Shown: positions 17,849-30,600 of the stretch, piece by piece
Position numbering within the stretch: position 1 is the stretch's first letter
Layout of the letters: every line of letters begins with the position of its first letter
Assembly: GCA_964020155.1 (NCBI GenBank)
Contig: OZ026567.1
Span: 2,788,930 to 2,852,929, forward strand
DNA from: Chondrilla cf. caribensis
Lineage: Eukaryota > Porifera > Demospongiae > Chondrillida > Chondrillidae
Direction of reading: 5' to 3'
DNA: 64,000 bases
Position numbers and translations under genes: made by a program
Notes under the pieces: model-generated
The model's database searches: none
What the model was told of the DNA's origin: nothing
What the model saw: only the letters and a program-made list of their open reading frames with translations

Positions 17849-19904
17849 ATGGCTTATCTATCACTCGTACAGTTGTTATTTGTTATTGTTGTAGTCTGTT
17901 TAGGTGTGCTTCAGCAGTTATAAAGTTATCCTGACGTAATTATCGCTTCCTCCTCCTGATGCACACCTGGACAGGCTACAGCAATTATGCAACATGGATA
18001 GTACAAAACTACGTATATAAATCCACATATAAAGAAAATAGAAACAATAAAGAAGTATTTTTACATTGAGGTGAACTTTGTTCACATTTTCCACCCGACA
18101 CACTTCTTATACCAATGTAACTCATCAAGGAAACGTGGTCAATTTTGTAACATCAGTAATTTTGGAACCTTTTCGTCAGGTCCTTCAATGTTGGGCAGAC
18201 CATGCAGTCTCTGTGTTAGCGATGTGTGTTTCAAACTATATTTGGTACTTTCTGGAAACAGGGTGATGAAACTAAGGTGTCAAGAATTATCAGCTGTCCA
18301 AACTATCCATCTTTACCTTGATGTTGGGAATATTTACATGTGATGGCCTCATGTCTTGTGACCCTGGTGAAGTCTGACTACTGGTCTCATTGTACTTGGT
18401 CTGTAGCTCCTCTGTTGAATGCTGACTCAAAGACTGCTATTCCTGGGGAGTATATTGTCATCTTGAAGAAAAACGCTGACTGTAAGTTTGTTTTCCTGTG
18501 TGACTGGATTCTGTACATGTGAACATGTGTACTCACTCTGCATGATATACGTAAAACAGGAATCATAGTAATACTGTCGCAGTGTATTGGTTTAACATGT
18601 TGTGTGTACAGTGCATATCTCCTGGATGGCTTTTGTTTGTGATTGATCAGGTATACATCATATAGACATCATGTGCACATCATGTGTATGTCATGTGTAT
18701 GTCATATGTACATCATGGGTACATACATTGTGTACAGTATATGTCACATGTACAGTGGACCCTCATTTATCCGGACTTCATTTATCCGGAGGCTCGGATT
18801 ATCCGGACACCAAATTTCCAGGGATAGCTATTTGCACATTAGCCATTTGGCCTTAGTGGTGAATAATAATAATAGGCACATGTACTTGAACAGTCAGCAA
18901 ACAAGTAATTCGAGTTAAAAAGGGTCTTCCTTAGGTTCAGAAGAACCTTCGTTATAGTTATTATGTTCGGCGAAGCCCAATTTTTCATTCTCGGCGTTCG
19001 AAATCGGCCATCTTTTTTGGCGCAATATAACTTATAATATAAATTCATTGTTGCGGTTACGTGTAGGAGCACGTCTTAGATGTAGACGAGCGTTTCATTC
19101 CGGAAGTCGAAATGAAAACAATAATAGGGATCATGGAAAAGTTCCAAACCATTTGTTGTGTTTTACTTTCTAGCCAACATGTAGCCAAATAAAGAGTAAT
19201 ATATTGACATATCATAATGCATTCAGTCCCGTTTCAGTTATCTGAACATTTCGCATATCCGACCACCCCTCGGTCCCAAGGTGTTCGGATAAGTGAGGGT
19301 CCACTGTACATCACGTGCTCATGTATGGAGTACATTATATGCACAGCATGTGTATGTCATGTGTCTGTCATATGTACATCACATGTGTATCATATGCACG
19401 TATATTGGTTCTATACAGTGGATGCTAACATCAAAGCGGTAGAAGAAATAAGTGCAAAAGTTGGCGAAGAGATAAAAATCCTGGGGAAGTTCACAACAGT
19501 GATGAATGGCTTCACTATCAAATGTGGTGAAAAGTGAGAATGTGTGTTGTTGAGATTCACTGGTAGGAACAAAAACTACAAGTCTTAGTTTATTTCAACT
19601 TGGTATTCATGACAGTGTTGAACTCAAGCCTAGAACTGATACACTCCCCATGTTACACTAGGCACAGAGGTGTTCCTCACCACTTTCATGTCTTATATTT
19701 CATTGGGATACACTCTGCTGGAATATGGAATACTTGTGTGTAGTGGAGCCTTGCACAACATCCACTTTATTATGACCACAGTCATTATTATGAACTATGT
19801 AATAAACCCTCATAATCCCTGAATTGTGTTGGATTATCGAGCTTCCACTGTACAACATAGTATATGTGGTTCAAATCTGGTATCTTCAATTTTGCAGTCA
19901 CACG

Positions 19905-19950
<46 letters not shown>

Positions 19951-21198
19951 TACACACATGCACATGCACACACACCACTCTATTCATTGATAAACTATTG
20001 CTGTGTTTGGCTATAGAGTGCTTGAGGCCATTCGTGCAATGGAAGATGTGGACTACGTAGAGGCCAACCAGGTGAGATTCATTGAGAGTACATCTACGTG
20101 CACATGTAATTTGTAGCATTACTGCATTTGTTGGAAAGTTTATCATATTACGTATATGTAAGCTGTGCCTGATGTCCCTATATAGTAGGTCTTTCTGTAC
20201 AGACAGACCTCACTATACAGGCAGACCTCACTATACAGACAGACCTCACTATACAGACAGACCTCACTATACAGATGGACCTCACTATACAGACAGACCT
20301 CACTATACAGATGGACCTCACTATACAGACAGACCTCACTATACAGACAGACCTCACTATACAGACGGACCTCACTATACAGACAGATCTTTATACTGTA
20401 CAGACTAATCTCGCACTTCCTTATCTTGTGTTGTCCTGGTCCACCTCTAATGTTCTGTGTTTCTGCGTTAACTCGGAGCGCAAAGTACTTCCAAATATCA
20501 GATTTATTATTATTATTATCAATGAGATGAAGTTCATTGCTCGAATCACCTGTATTGCCCGTCAAAACTTGCAGCCGACGACGTTGCCATTTTGACAACA
20601 TTATCTCATTCCGTCAACATATTACTCCACACATGCACACTTTTCACACTCGTAATCATGGCTGTCACAGCAATAGTGTCAAAGGATTCAGAACACATCA
20701 TTTCAGGGTGAAATTTGATATCCCAGTAATATATTACATAAAATACCGGTCAAACCTTAGAGAGTACCGTGATATCGCGATATCTCAGTATAGAAAAAAG
20801 TCAGCCGGTATCAGAACCGTGCACAAATAATACCGCGGTATTACTATATATATTACTACATACATACTTGTGTATGTACATGCTATCTGAAGACCGATGT
20901 TGGAATTTGATGTACCAACTCCAAATTCTTCATCATGTCTGTCTACATCTATCCCTACCTCTTGTGTTTTATTAAAATACTGACTGTATTTGTTGATTAC
21001 GCACCTCATATCAAGTATGATTTCCATTGTTTATACATAATATGTTATTTGTTTGATACATGCTTTGTGTTCCACTGTGGATTGTTTATTAATTGTATGT
21101 AACATGTATTGTGACAAATTTGACTTATTGTGTTCAATCTATTTTGCTTACAACAGACAACAGGGATCTCTGACACTGGTGCACTAGGCCCTGTATGA

Positions 21199-21290
<92 letters not shown>

Positions 21291-22156
21291 TATGCTGAAG
21301 TGATATCGTATAATTGTGTATAAAAATAATCCATTTACTATGACTTCGAATTGGATGTACTGTACATGTACAACAATCTGCTTGTGTACATAGTACTGTG
21401 TTTGGCAAACATACCTGTCCTACTGCTTTGCATAAGGTCGGGTGGGTAGAAATGTTAGGTATGCACATGGTGGTACCTGACATGTGTAGTTGAAGTATCG
21501 TATTTCTCGAGTACATGAGAAACTCTGAAATGGAAATAAAATTACACCGGTATCCAGAAGCGTCGAACGGTTGGCAACTGTAAGAATGCTATCCATGTAA
21601 TTACAACCTTTCCGGGTCATTTTTGTTTGTTTTAATGTAAACATCACTCATAAAATCGTGCTAGTGTGGTTGACCACAAAATGTCATTCTGCAGAGGTGT
21701 AGTGTGTATATTTATTTCCATGACCAGTGTCTTATTCGTGTATACCATCCACTACCATAGAAACAGTACTATTATACAGCAATTTTATATGTATAAAGTG
21801 TTAGCAACAGTATACAGTGTTAGCAACAGATGCTATACTGGTTAAGACATGGGCATGAGGGCATTATGACATATAAAATACGTTCACCCTCGTCGCTTTG
21901 CACCCTCGGGACTTGGTATTTTATGTCTCATACTGCCCTCATGCCCATGTCTTAACCACTAAATACGTAGCTACATGTGTTATAGTGTTTGCATGTGTGT
22001 ATACTATTGAATGAGTGTGTGTTTTACTTCCTGTGTTTGTAGAGAAATGTTTTAGAGATGAAGAGTGAATCCAGCAAGAAATACACTTTTAGAACAGATC
22101 GTTTTCAAATTTGTACTGGTATAGGTACTTTCTACTTCTCACACATAACTCGGTGA
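17849..22156 (+). CDS. Third paralogue: secreted I9 (subtilisin propeptide/inhibitor) protein lacking a recognisable protease domain
   Basis: Exons 17849-17903, 18407-18481, 19419-19533 and 20017-20071 have the same phases as exons 1-4 of the two proteases; lengths 55, 75, 115 and 55 compare with 55, 75, 121 and 55. They encode a signal peptide (MAYLSLVQLLFVIVVVC), then APLLNADSKTAIPGEYIVIL and an I9 fold ending in AMEDVDYVEANQ. The sequence diverges from the others, yet stays open. After 20071 no S8 exons can be found anywhere up to 38 kb. A possible final exon, 22043-22156 (starts RNVLEMKSESSKKY, ends SHITR and TGA), would give 137 residues; AATAAA follows at 22387. That exon is weakly supported, since an alternative donor (GTGAGG) lies over its stop. 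Known analogues of free I9 domains inhibit subtilases. Alternatives: a truncated pseudogene, or a gene whose protease part was lost. Confidence 0.62.
18753..19306 (+). mobile_element. 554-bp non-autonomous pogo/Tigger-like DNA transposon in intron 2 of the third paralogue
   Basis: Terminal inverted repeats: CAGTGGACCCTCATTTATCC on the left and GGATAAGTGAGGGTCCACTG on the right, flanked on both sides by TA (18751-18752, 19307-19308). The TIR sequence and TA duplication fit the Tc1/mariner-pogo (Tigger) type. No transposase frame is present. Part of its interior recurs, decayed, at 6790-6885. Confidence 0.85.
19909..19948. repeat. (CA)n microsatellite upstream of exon 4 of the third paralogue
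   Basis: Uninterrupted CA run, about 68 bases before the acceptor at 20016. Confidence 0.95.
20205..20395. repeat. 18-bp tandem repeat
   Basis: About ten units of ACCTCACTATACAGACAG with small changes. The unit length is a multiple of three, which opens long false reading frames on both strands; none looks like a gene. Confidence 0.95.
21201..21287. repeat. (GT)n microsatellite
   Basis: Nearly pure GT run with one slip. Confidence 0.95.
21840..21957. repeat. Long hairpin: 41-bp inverted arms around a 34-bp loop
   Basis: GGTTAAGACATGGGCATGAG... on the left pairs with ...CTCATGCCCATGTCTTAACC on the right, with few mismatches. Probably a small foldback/MITE. Confidence 0.85.
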
Positions 22157-22386
22157 GGCTTTGTATTGCATACTTTAATTGTTACTTAAGTCACAGGTTG
22201 ACTATTTACTGTTGTTGAGCTGGTTGGAGAATCAATGTACATACATACTATATGATGCTCTTGCGATTTTCATCGCTTCTTTTATTGTATGTGTGTTATA
22301 TGTAAAAATTTCAGGAGTGCTTCTAAAGTCTCTTGTTTAGCGATCTTGTTCGCAATTGTCATTTATCGAACAAAATCATTTTGTAT

Positions 22387-22392
22387 AATAAA
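22387..22392 (+). terminator. Possible polyadenylation signal of the third paralogue
   Basis: AATAAA 231 bases after the proposed stop at 22156. Confidence 0.35.
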
Positions 22393-22532
22393 TTGATACA
22401 TTTGAATAACCCTTCCACTTATCACCTATGTAGCTTCTAGCTGATTGTAGTGTGTTGTTGGAGTGTACAGCGTAGTATGTCAATATTGTGACATTGTGTT
22501 CTTGCCAATACATCAGATAGTGCAGTGTTCTC

Positions 22533-23862
22533 CCAAGGAATTAGTGTATCATCCCTACCCCATACCTCTAGTGTACTGTGTACCGTCCCTACCCCATACC
22601 TCTAATGTACTGTGTACCGTCCCTACCCCATACCTCTAATGTACTGTGTACCGTCCCTACCCCATACCTCTAGTGTACCGTGTACCGTCCCTACCCCATA
22701 CCTCTAGTGTACTGTATACCGTCCCTACCCCATACCTCTAGTGTACTGTGTACCGTCCCTACCCCATACCTCTAATGTACTGTGTACCGTCCCTACCCCA
22801 TACCTCTAGTGTACTGTGTACCGTCCCTACCCCATACCTCTAATGTACTGTGTACCGTCCCTACCCCATACCTCTAGTGTACTGTGTACCGTCCCTACCC
22901 CATACCTCTAGTGTACTGTATACCGTCCCTACCCCATACCTCTAGTGTAATGTGTACCGTCCCTACCCCATACCTCTAGTGTACTGTGTACCGTCCCTAC
23001 CCCATACCTCTAGTGTACTGCATACCGTCCCTACCCCATACCTCTAGTGTATTGTATACTGTCCCTACCCCATACCTCTAGTGTACTGTATACCGTCCCT
23101 ACCCCATACCTCTAATGTACTGTGTACCGTCCCTACCCCATACCTCTAATGTACTGTGTACCGTCCCTACCCCATACCTCTAGTGTAATGTGTACCGTCC
23201 CTACCCCATACCTCTAGTGTAATGTGTACCGTCCCTACCCCATACCTCTAGTGTACTGTGTACCGTCCCTACCCCATACCTCTAGTGTACTGTGTACCGT
23301 CCCTACCCCATACCTCTAGTGTATTGTATACTATCCCTACCCCATACCTCTAGTGTATTGTATACTGTCCCTACCCCATACCTCTAGTGTACTGTGTACC
23401 GTCCCTACCCCATACCTCTAGTGTACTGCATACTGTCCTACCCCATACCTCTAGTGTAATGTGTACCGTCCCTACCCCATACCTCTAGTGTAATGTGTAC
23501 CGTCCCTACCCCATACCTCTAGTGTACTGTGTACCGTCCCTACCCCATACCTCTAGTGTACTGTGTACCGTCCCTACCCCATACCTCTAGTGTATTGTAT
23601 ACTATCCCTACCCCATACCTCTAGTGTATTGTATACTGTCCCTACCCCATACCTCTAGTGTACTGTGTACCGTCCCTACCCCATACCTCTAGTGTACTGC
23701 ATACTGTCCTACCCCATACCTCTAGTGTATTGTATACTGTCCCTACCCCATACCTCTAGTGTACTGTGTACCGTCCCTACCCCATACCTCTAGTGTACTG
23801 CATACTGTCCTACCCCATACCTCTAGTGTACTGTGTACTGTCCCTACCCCATATCTCTGGTA
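22533..23862. repeat. 34-bp minisatellite, about 39 copies, with higher-order structure
   Basis: The unit is CCCTACCCCATACCTCTAGT followed by GTACTGTGTACCGT. Variants differ in the second half (GTAATGTGTACCGT, GTATTGTATACTGT, GTACTGCATACTGT with a one-base deletion). A block of eight variants in fixed order at 23181-23451 recurs immediately after, giving a 271-bp higher-order period. Confidence 0.97.
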
Positions 23863-24767
23863 TATAATGATTTGTTGTGTAGATGAGAAGATTTCCTTGT
23901 GACCCAAACATCTAGTGTACATAACTACTGTATCTACATTGGGCCATTCTGCTGATATTGTATGTTGGCCTCAACAGTATTACAAGAGACTTGTAGTTTC
24001 ATGTCTACTACATTGTGGCTGTGTTGTATGAATTCATCATGGCTGCATCTAGATAAAAGCTATTTGAACATGGCCCAGAGCATGCACAATAGGGACAAAT
24101 ATTTGAGGCATTCGAATGTGATGCATATTTGATATGTGTGGTATGAATTCCTTTCATTATGTAATAGTTGTTGTGGATCCCACTTTATATGAAAATTAAA
24201 ACATGCTTAATCGAGTATTGGTTTCTTGCACTTGATACAGTAATTGTCTCAAATGCTGATATCTTTTGAGACATTTTCCATTCAAGTACCAGTCAGTTGT
24301 CCTATATACTGTACACACTTGTATGAACTTTGAACTTTATACAGGTCCACACAGTTCGTGTACTACACACTCACAGTATGGGAATTGAATTTTTGACAAG
24401 GCTTGCCCAAATTATGTGGCTCTGGTCCTCAAGGGTGTAACGTGCATACCTGGAATACTAGTGTGCATAACTGGGCAGTGCTCCGACGTCATTTTTGAAC
24501 CCAGTGCACTCTTGTTGCTGTCCTAACTTGTATACACTAGTACATTGTGTACATGGTTGGGTGGAATTTTTGTTAGAGAAAGCGTCCCTTTGAGATATGT
24601 AGATATCCAGTATATTCTATAGTGGTAGTAAGGTTCATGTACATACGTACAATGCAATGGTATGTAGACTTACATGTATATAAGTCTAGTCGCTAGACGT
24701 GATTATCCTTGATAGAAGGTTAGATGGCGTCTAGACATACTATTGTGTAGTGTGTATGTACATGTAG

Positions 24768-24772
<5 letters not shown>

Positions 24773-24833
<61 letters not shown>
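24773..24833. repeat. (TG)n microsatellite
   Basis: Pure TG run, followed by degenerate TG/GGGTG sequence to about 24905. Confidence 0.95.
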
Positions 24834-24835
<2 letters not shown>

Positions 24836-24984
24836 ATGTTTGTGTGTGTGCATGCATGTTGGGTGTGGGTGTGGGTGTTTGTGCACGTGTGCATGCGTGT
24901 GTGTACGTAAGTATACATATGTCCTAGTAGACTGTACGTACTTGTCCTATCAGTCTGTACGTGTGTACTCATCCAACTACTCTG

Positions 24985-25130
24985 TACATACATACATATA
25001 AACATGTCCAACCTGTCTGTACGTATATATGTACATACATACATACAAACATGTCCAACCTGTCTGTACGTATATATGTACATACATACATATAAACATG
25101 TCCAACCTGTCTGTACGTACATATGTACAT
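24985..25130. repeat. 47-bp tandem repeat, about three copies
   Basis: Units containing CCAACCTGTCTGTACG and ACATACATACA recur at a spacing of 47 bases (25011, 25058, 25105). Confidence 0.85.
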
Positions 25131-26003
25131 ATTCAACCAGTCTGTACATACCGTGTATAATTCACTCACCATCTTGTATATTTGTATAAATGTGTATGTC
25201 CCACCATTCTGTATGTATGGGACATGTGTACATGTCCCATATCTATATGTACAGACTATATGTAGTATGTACATATGGACATGTCTAACCAGTCCATACA
25301 TACATCTGTACGTATGTGTATCCAATGTTTCACACCTGTCGAGCAAGTGCGATAGTAATATGGCTTCACTGGACGCTACAACAGTACGTCAATGAATATC
25401 ATTGTGATTTGGGGATAAGTAAGAATGTTCCATTGTTTTAAAATCAATCCCTAATGAAGAATGCCATATCGAGGGACAGATATTTGTGGCATCATAGTAA
25501 TTTAGGATTTAACCCAACTTGGCCTGATTTTCTCCAAATTTGGTAGTTTATTGCATTTGCAAGAAATTCTACGCATATTTGTGTGGCAGTCAACAACATT
25601 TTCAAAGCTGTCCGACAACGTGGGAATATAGTCCCAATATAAACACTTCTGTACTTCCTGTGGTCACAAGTATGTGTGGAATGGGAAGTAACAGGAAGTG
25701 ATTGGAATCAGAAGTGCATGGCCCTCCAACAGATTCCATCACAACATGTGGTTGGTCATTGTGTACACAGGGTTGCTACTAAGGGACCTCCACGTGTTGG
25801 GAGAGTATGCCGAGTATGCAATACCTCTGACCCCGCATAGTTGATTTTATAATTTTGTGATGGACTTTAGTACAATGGTATGAATGAAGTCCTTTGTGGG
25901 AGCTAATTAATTATCAACTATTTCACTAATTCCTTCAAATACTTCCAGTGGATTTCAAAATATGTACATGATTTATACACACATATATATATACATGTAT
26001 ATA

Positions 26004-26176
26004 CAGTGGACCCCTCTATTACAAACCTCTGAAATATGGAAACCTCTATAATAGGACACTTTTCTGTGTCCCATTGTAGTACTGTAGTGTGTAAAATGAC
26101 CTCTGAATTGAGGAAACCTCTGGAATAAGGACTAAAATTAAGGTCTCAAAGTGTCCTTAATAGAGAGGTTCCACTG
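26004..26176 (+). mobile_element. Pogo/Tigger-like MITE, copy 2
   Basis: A 173-bp element with CAGTGGACCCCTCTATTAC at the left end and TTAATAGAGAGGTTCCACTG at the right, flanked by TA on each side. The best-preserved copy in this orientation. Confidence 0.88.
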
Positions 26177-27986
26177 TATATCTGTATGTCAATCATGGCA
26201 TTATATAGGCTGTATTACACATTCACGATGATTTGTTTTAGATTATCACGATAAAATAAGTTGATAACAAATAGAGGTACATAATCATGCTACAATATAC
26301 TTACTTTTGTATATCTTTATGTGGGAGGATATTAATTCATATTAAATTAGAATTAAACCGGATACCATGTATTGCAAATTATGTCAAGTAATCTGTTCAT
26401 CATGTTCGTGTTCACGTGTTGCTAGATGTGTGAAAACCGCTTTTGCAGTGATCTGTACACGCTGCAGTACTGTGGGTTACAAATGACCACCGATATGGAA
26501 TTTAACCCTACACACATTCACATGTACATACATGCGTACACGTATGGGATAGCTTACCTATTAGGGTATTCAAATTTTGTGGTTCGTATCATTCAAACGT
26601 GGGTCTCACTGAGGTCATGTATTCAGCTAAAAGTGCTCATGTTACACTCGGTGTGCGTATGTAATTCCATTGCTGATATCTCCATTTCCAGAATCTATTG
26701 TACCTCCATGTTTGGTCGGTATCGAATTAATAATAATAATAATAATATGGTTACAAGATTATTTGCATGTAACAATGAACTGCGTGATAATGATGGGTGC
26801 AGATATGTACTGTAGCCCTCTAATTGTACACGGGGGTGAACACGAACAGTGAAGATTTGTAGATTTTAGCACTGTTTGCCAGTTTTTGTTTGTCATCTGT
26901 TTGTACTCTAATTCATTCATGTACGTACCTGATGATTATTTGGATAATCCCTCAAACGTGTAATTTTACGACAACTGTCATTCCTAAATTGTGACAAATT
27001 AATGTGATTCATTGTATGTGTGTGATCTGAAGCACAATATGTAGAAATACACAGCTTTGTACACAGGTGGAGTTGAGCTTTGTGTTCATCCAGCCTCAAT
27101 GGGACGTTAAATAACATTGTCAGAAAACTGAAACGGCCATACGAATGCATCTCAGATACATCAAAAGTACAATATACATTATGTACGTACACTGAAAAAC
27201 ATTAAAGACAAACTTTAAGGGACCCACAAAATTGGTTCTTGTTATCAGATGTTCTTCTTATCAGGACTTGCTATACAGTACTTCAGCAACCCAAACAATG
27301 CTCGGAAATTGGTTTGTATTAGGCAGCAATTTGTCTCAAGGGTGTTTGTTTTAACGAGTTTCTATCACATATGTTCACAGTAGAATATCAATGTATGCAA
27401 AAGTCTTGCAGCTGTTGTGTTTAATGATATTACCTGTCTTGACAGGAACAGAGGTGGGCGGACATTTTCACAACAATAATTTATTCAAAATGGCAGAATA
27501 TCACAATCTGAGAGGGCAGATACGTAACAATGGATTCACGTTCACATAAGCAAGGATCCACTGTATGTACATAGCCTATACTATATATAAAATTGTAACA
27601 ATGTACAGTCCCTACAATACATACTGTAGTATACATACAGTACTGTATGACATATAATATGTTGGTCAAATATACTGTACCTAGTACATATGTCACTGAA
27701 CAGTATAATATAGCTATGTACGACATGTGTATCAATAATAATATTGTATATGTAATATAGTAGTATTATGCATATAATTTATTGTACACTAGTTTTTGTA
27801 GACAATTAATGTAGGCATTGACCCTTATTATGGGGCTCAGACGTGGGGGGCACAGTACCACCTTTGCACTCTGCACTGTACACGGTCTCATAGTCTGGTT
27901 GATGTGAGGTAACAGGTGCCAACATTGTGAGTCATGAACAAAGCATTGTAAGACCTCAGACTGTGTCCTGTAGTGCACACAACATG

Positions 27987-28226
27987 TGTACAGCCACAAC
28001 AGGATATCATGTTCAGTACATGAACTACCCTAGCCCGTAATATACGTACATATCCATTGATCCAAGTGTACAGCCACAACAGGATATCATGTTCAGTACA
28101 TGAACTACCCTAGCCCGTAATATACGTACGCATCCATTGATCCAAGTGTACAGCCACAACAGGGTATCATGTTCAGTACATGAACTACCCTAGCCCGTAA
28201 TATACATATGTATCCATTGATCCACG
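27987..28226. repeat. 80-bp tandem repeat, three copies
   Basis: Units starting TGTACAGCCACAACAGG at 27987, 28067 and 28147, almost identical through CCTAGCCCGTAATATA and CCATTGATCCA. Confidence 0.95.
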
Positions 28227-30493
28227 ACTGTCTTTGTATCAAAATCTCACTTCCACTTGCATAATTATGCATATGTAATACAAATGATGTGACACATTAA
28301 GCGTAATTAGTATATCAAATTAAGGATTTCAAAGGGTTTAGTGTGTTGTGATATCAAGTACAAGAGCATGAATAGTACATCAATGGCAGTCATTGTCCCC
28401 TAGCACCATGACAATCAATGTTGTGTATTGGACCACTATTGTGCTACAGATTACATGACATGCATGCCTCTACAAGTGACATGTTTATTGTGTTGTTATT
28501 GTGGTAATTGGGGAAAGTCCCTCATCACTCTTGTGCTGTGAGACTAGTGTCACACATGTCTTTTCGATCTCCTCATCCATATTAGCGTGAGAAATGCAGT
28601 TGAGTGTACCTGAGTGGTCACTGATAGCACCTTTGTTCGGGGAAGTGTGGCCATGATCCTTGCAAGCTTTCAACTTTCAGTTTTATCATAATATGTTCTG
28701 GGGAACTTTGTGAGTGGGTCTACTTATGGTTTCAGTTTGCAACAGCTAGGAGTGTACAGGATTCCCTCTCTAGCACCTAGTGTAGGTACATACTGTCCTT
28801 ACTGTACACACTGTACATACTGTACATACTGTACATGTACCTATGTACGACTGTTCTATGTATTGGTTTTCTCGAGTCTCAACAACACAAATTCCAATAT
28901 TCTTTGAGGATCGACTATGCCCGCCTGGAAGTCTTGCTCAGCGTAATGATCTCAGTAAAGACCAGTGCAATACGTCCATCACGAATATAATAAACAGCCC
29001 TTCATACTCCATACACATGACCATACTTTTGCAGGACAGTTGATTGGAACATAAGATTCAGTTTAGTTGGAATCACAGTTCATCAGGAGTCTGGTAAGGG
29101 AATATCACCACGAGGGAAATCATGAACGTAATACACAGCCCTTCATACTCCGTACACATAACCATACTTTTTTTCAACCTAGGGTTGGTAATGTTTGTAA
29201 CATGTGTATGTATGCACATGTACTTACATACATACATACTTGTACTCTCATTATACAGTCTAATATATTGTACCCTATGATAAGAACTAGTTTCTTATTA
29301 ATTCCACCTGATATTTATGATTGCTTTATGCCTACCACCCACCCACAACCTAATGTACAGTATACGTATGTATAAATTTCATACGTGTGTGTTCTCGTGT
29401 GTTCTGTTGTATTCTCTAGTTCTAGTGCTCTTGCACTGGTGTGTTGAATGTGATGTATGCACATAGGTATGCATCGGGTGTTCACTCCCCGTCTTTCCAA
29501 GCAACAGTTGCCACACATCACGTATGTATCACTCTTTGCATGCCTCATTGACTATCCGATGAGCAATCTTATTAGCATCCGGCCGGGCATATCTAACACT
29601 GTATGTAACATAAGACAGTGAATGAAATATGTTATAGAATAACCATCATGATGCCACTATGGCGGGACCATGTGCAAAGGGATAAAGACATAATTAGTTT
29701 ATAGGCTCTATCCTTGGAATCTGGAAAAAAGTCCTGTTAGCAACTGTTTAGTTTTGCAGGTCAGTTGAATGGAACAAAGCATCCAGTTGTGGTGGAATCA
29801 CGGCTCATTAGGAGTCTGGTAAGGGGATATCACTACAAGGGAACCACTCGACTTTATGACAGTTCGATATATTATGAGAACATTCTTCAACTGTAGTAAT
29901 CACCATTTAGTGCTATTACACCACTGGAATGGTGGTGGTGGACTGGATATCCTTTTTAACAAGTGAATCGCAGCATTTTTGCAAGATTTGTAGTTTACAC
30001 ATATATTTTGTAAGAGAATAATGCTGTAATACTGTACATTAAACGTTAATGTTTGTGTATACGTTTGCGTATACATCCACATTTTACTGTAGCAAGTGTA
30101 GTGATGGCCGCTATTGCACCTGCAATATTGACCAACCACTGATAGCACTGGTGGGTTCAATTGAAAAAGGAGTCTCTAATAGAATTCCTCCATTATCACG
30201 CATGTAATTCACGTGTGTGATCTTTCCATATTTGGCTGCAGTACATTCTGTAGATGTGTTCACGTTGTGGTACATAGTCTGTGCTGCATTCTATGCTCAC
30301 AGTCTCGAATGCCATCATCACTTATAGGAAGTATGTATGAACGACACTTACTGAATCTACCCTAACAAATGTGGTGTATCTACATTTTGTCTTAATATGC
30401 TGTATTCTGATTCAAATTGTGGTCCAACTTCATTATATATATACACATGTGCCGTGTGTGTATGAGTGTATGCTACATATGTGCTGTGTGTGA

Positions 30494-30600
30494 CAGTGTG
30501 GAGTGGGTAGTTAGAGCAGCAGTATGGTAAATCTAATGAAGCAAATTAACATGATTCGAATCCGAGTGGATTTACCCGACCTTTAACCTCTGTCCCCCTC
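30494..30600 (+). mobile_element. Possible tRNA-derived SINE head
   Basis: GGGTAGTTAGAGCAG resembles a pol III A box, and GATTCGAATCC at 30553-30563 is a good B box about 45 bases on. The sequence cannot be folded into a full tRNA. Weak call. Confidence 0.3.

Larger units (their letters stand above)
23863..27986. other. Gene-poor region
   Basis: No coding exon supported. It holds the (TG)n run, a 47-bp repeat and a MITE listed separately, and much TACATGTA/TACGTA-rich sequence. Confidence 0.5.

Noticed and set aside
19788..20146. Long open frames of alternating Cys-Val or Thr-His
   Set aside because: They are translations of (CA)n/(GT)n runs, here and at every other dinucleotide array in the window; no gene structure supports them.
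21165..21201. Exon 5 of the third protease paralogue after AACAG at about 21155
   Set aside because: The frame that continues from exon 4 hits a stop within 14 codons and shows no similarity to exon 5 of the other copies.
22533..23862. CRISPR-like array
   Set aside because: The 34-bp units are contiguous with no unique spacers, so it is a minisatellite in a eukaryotic genome.
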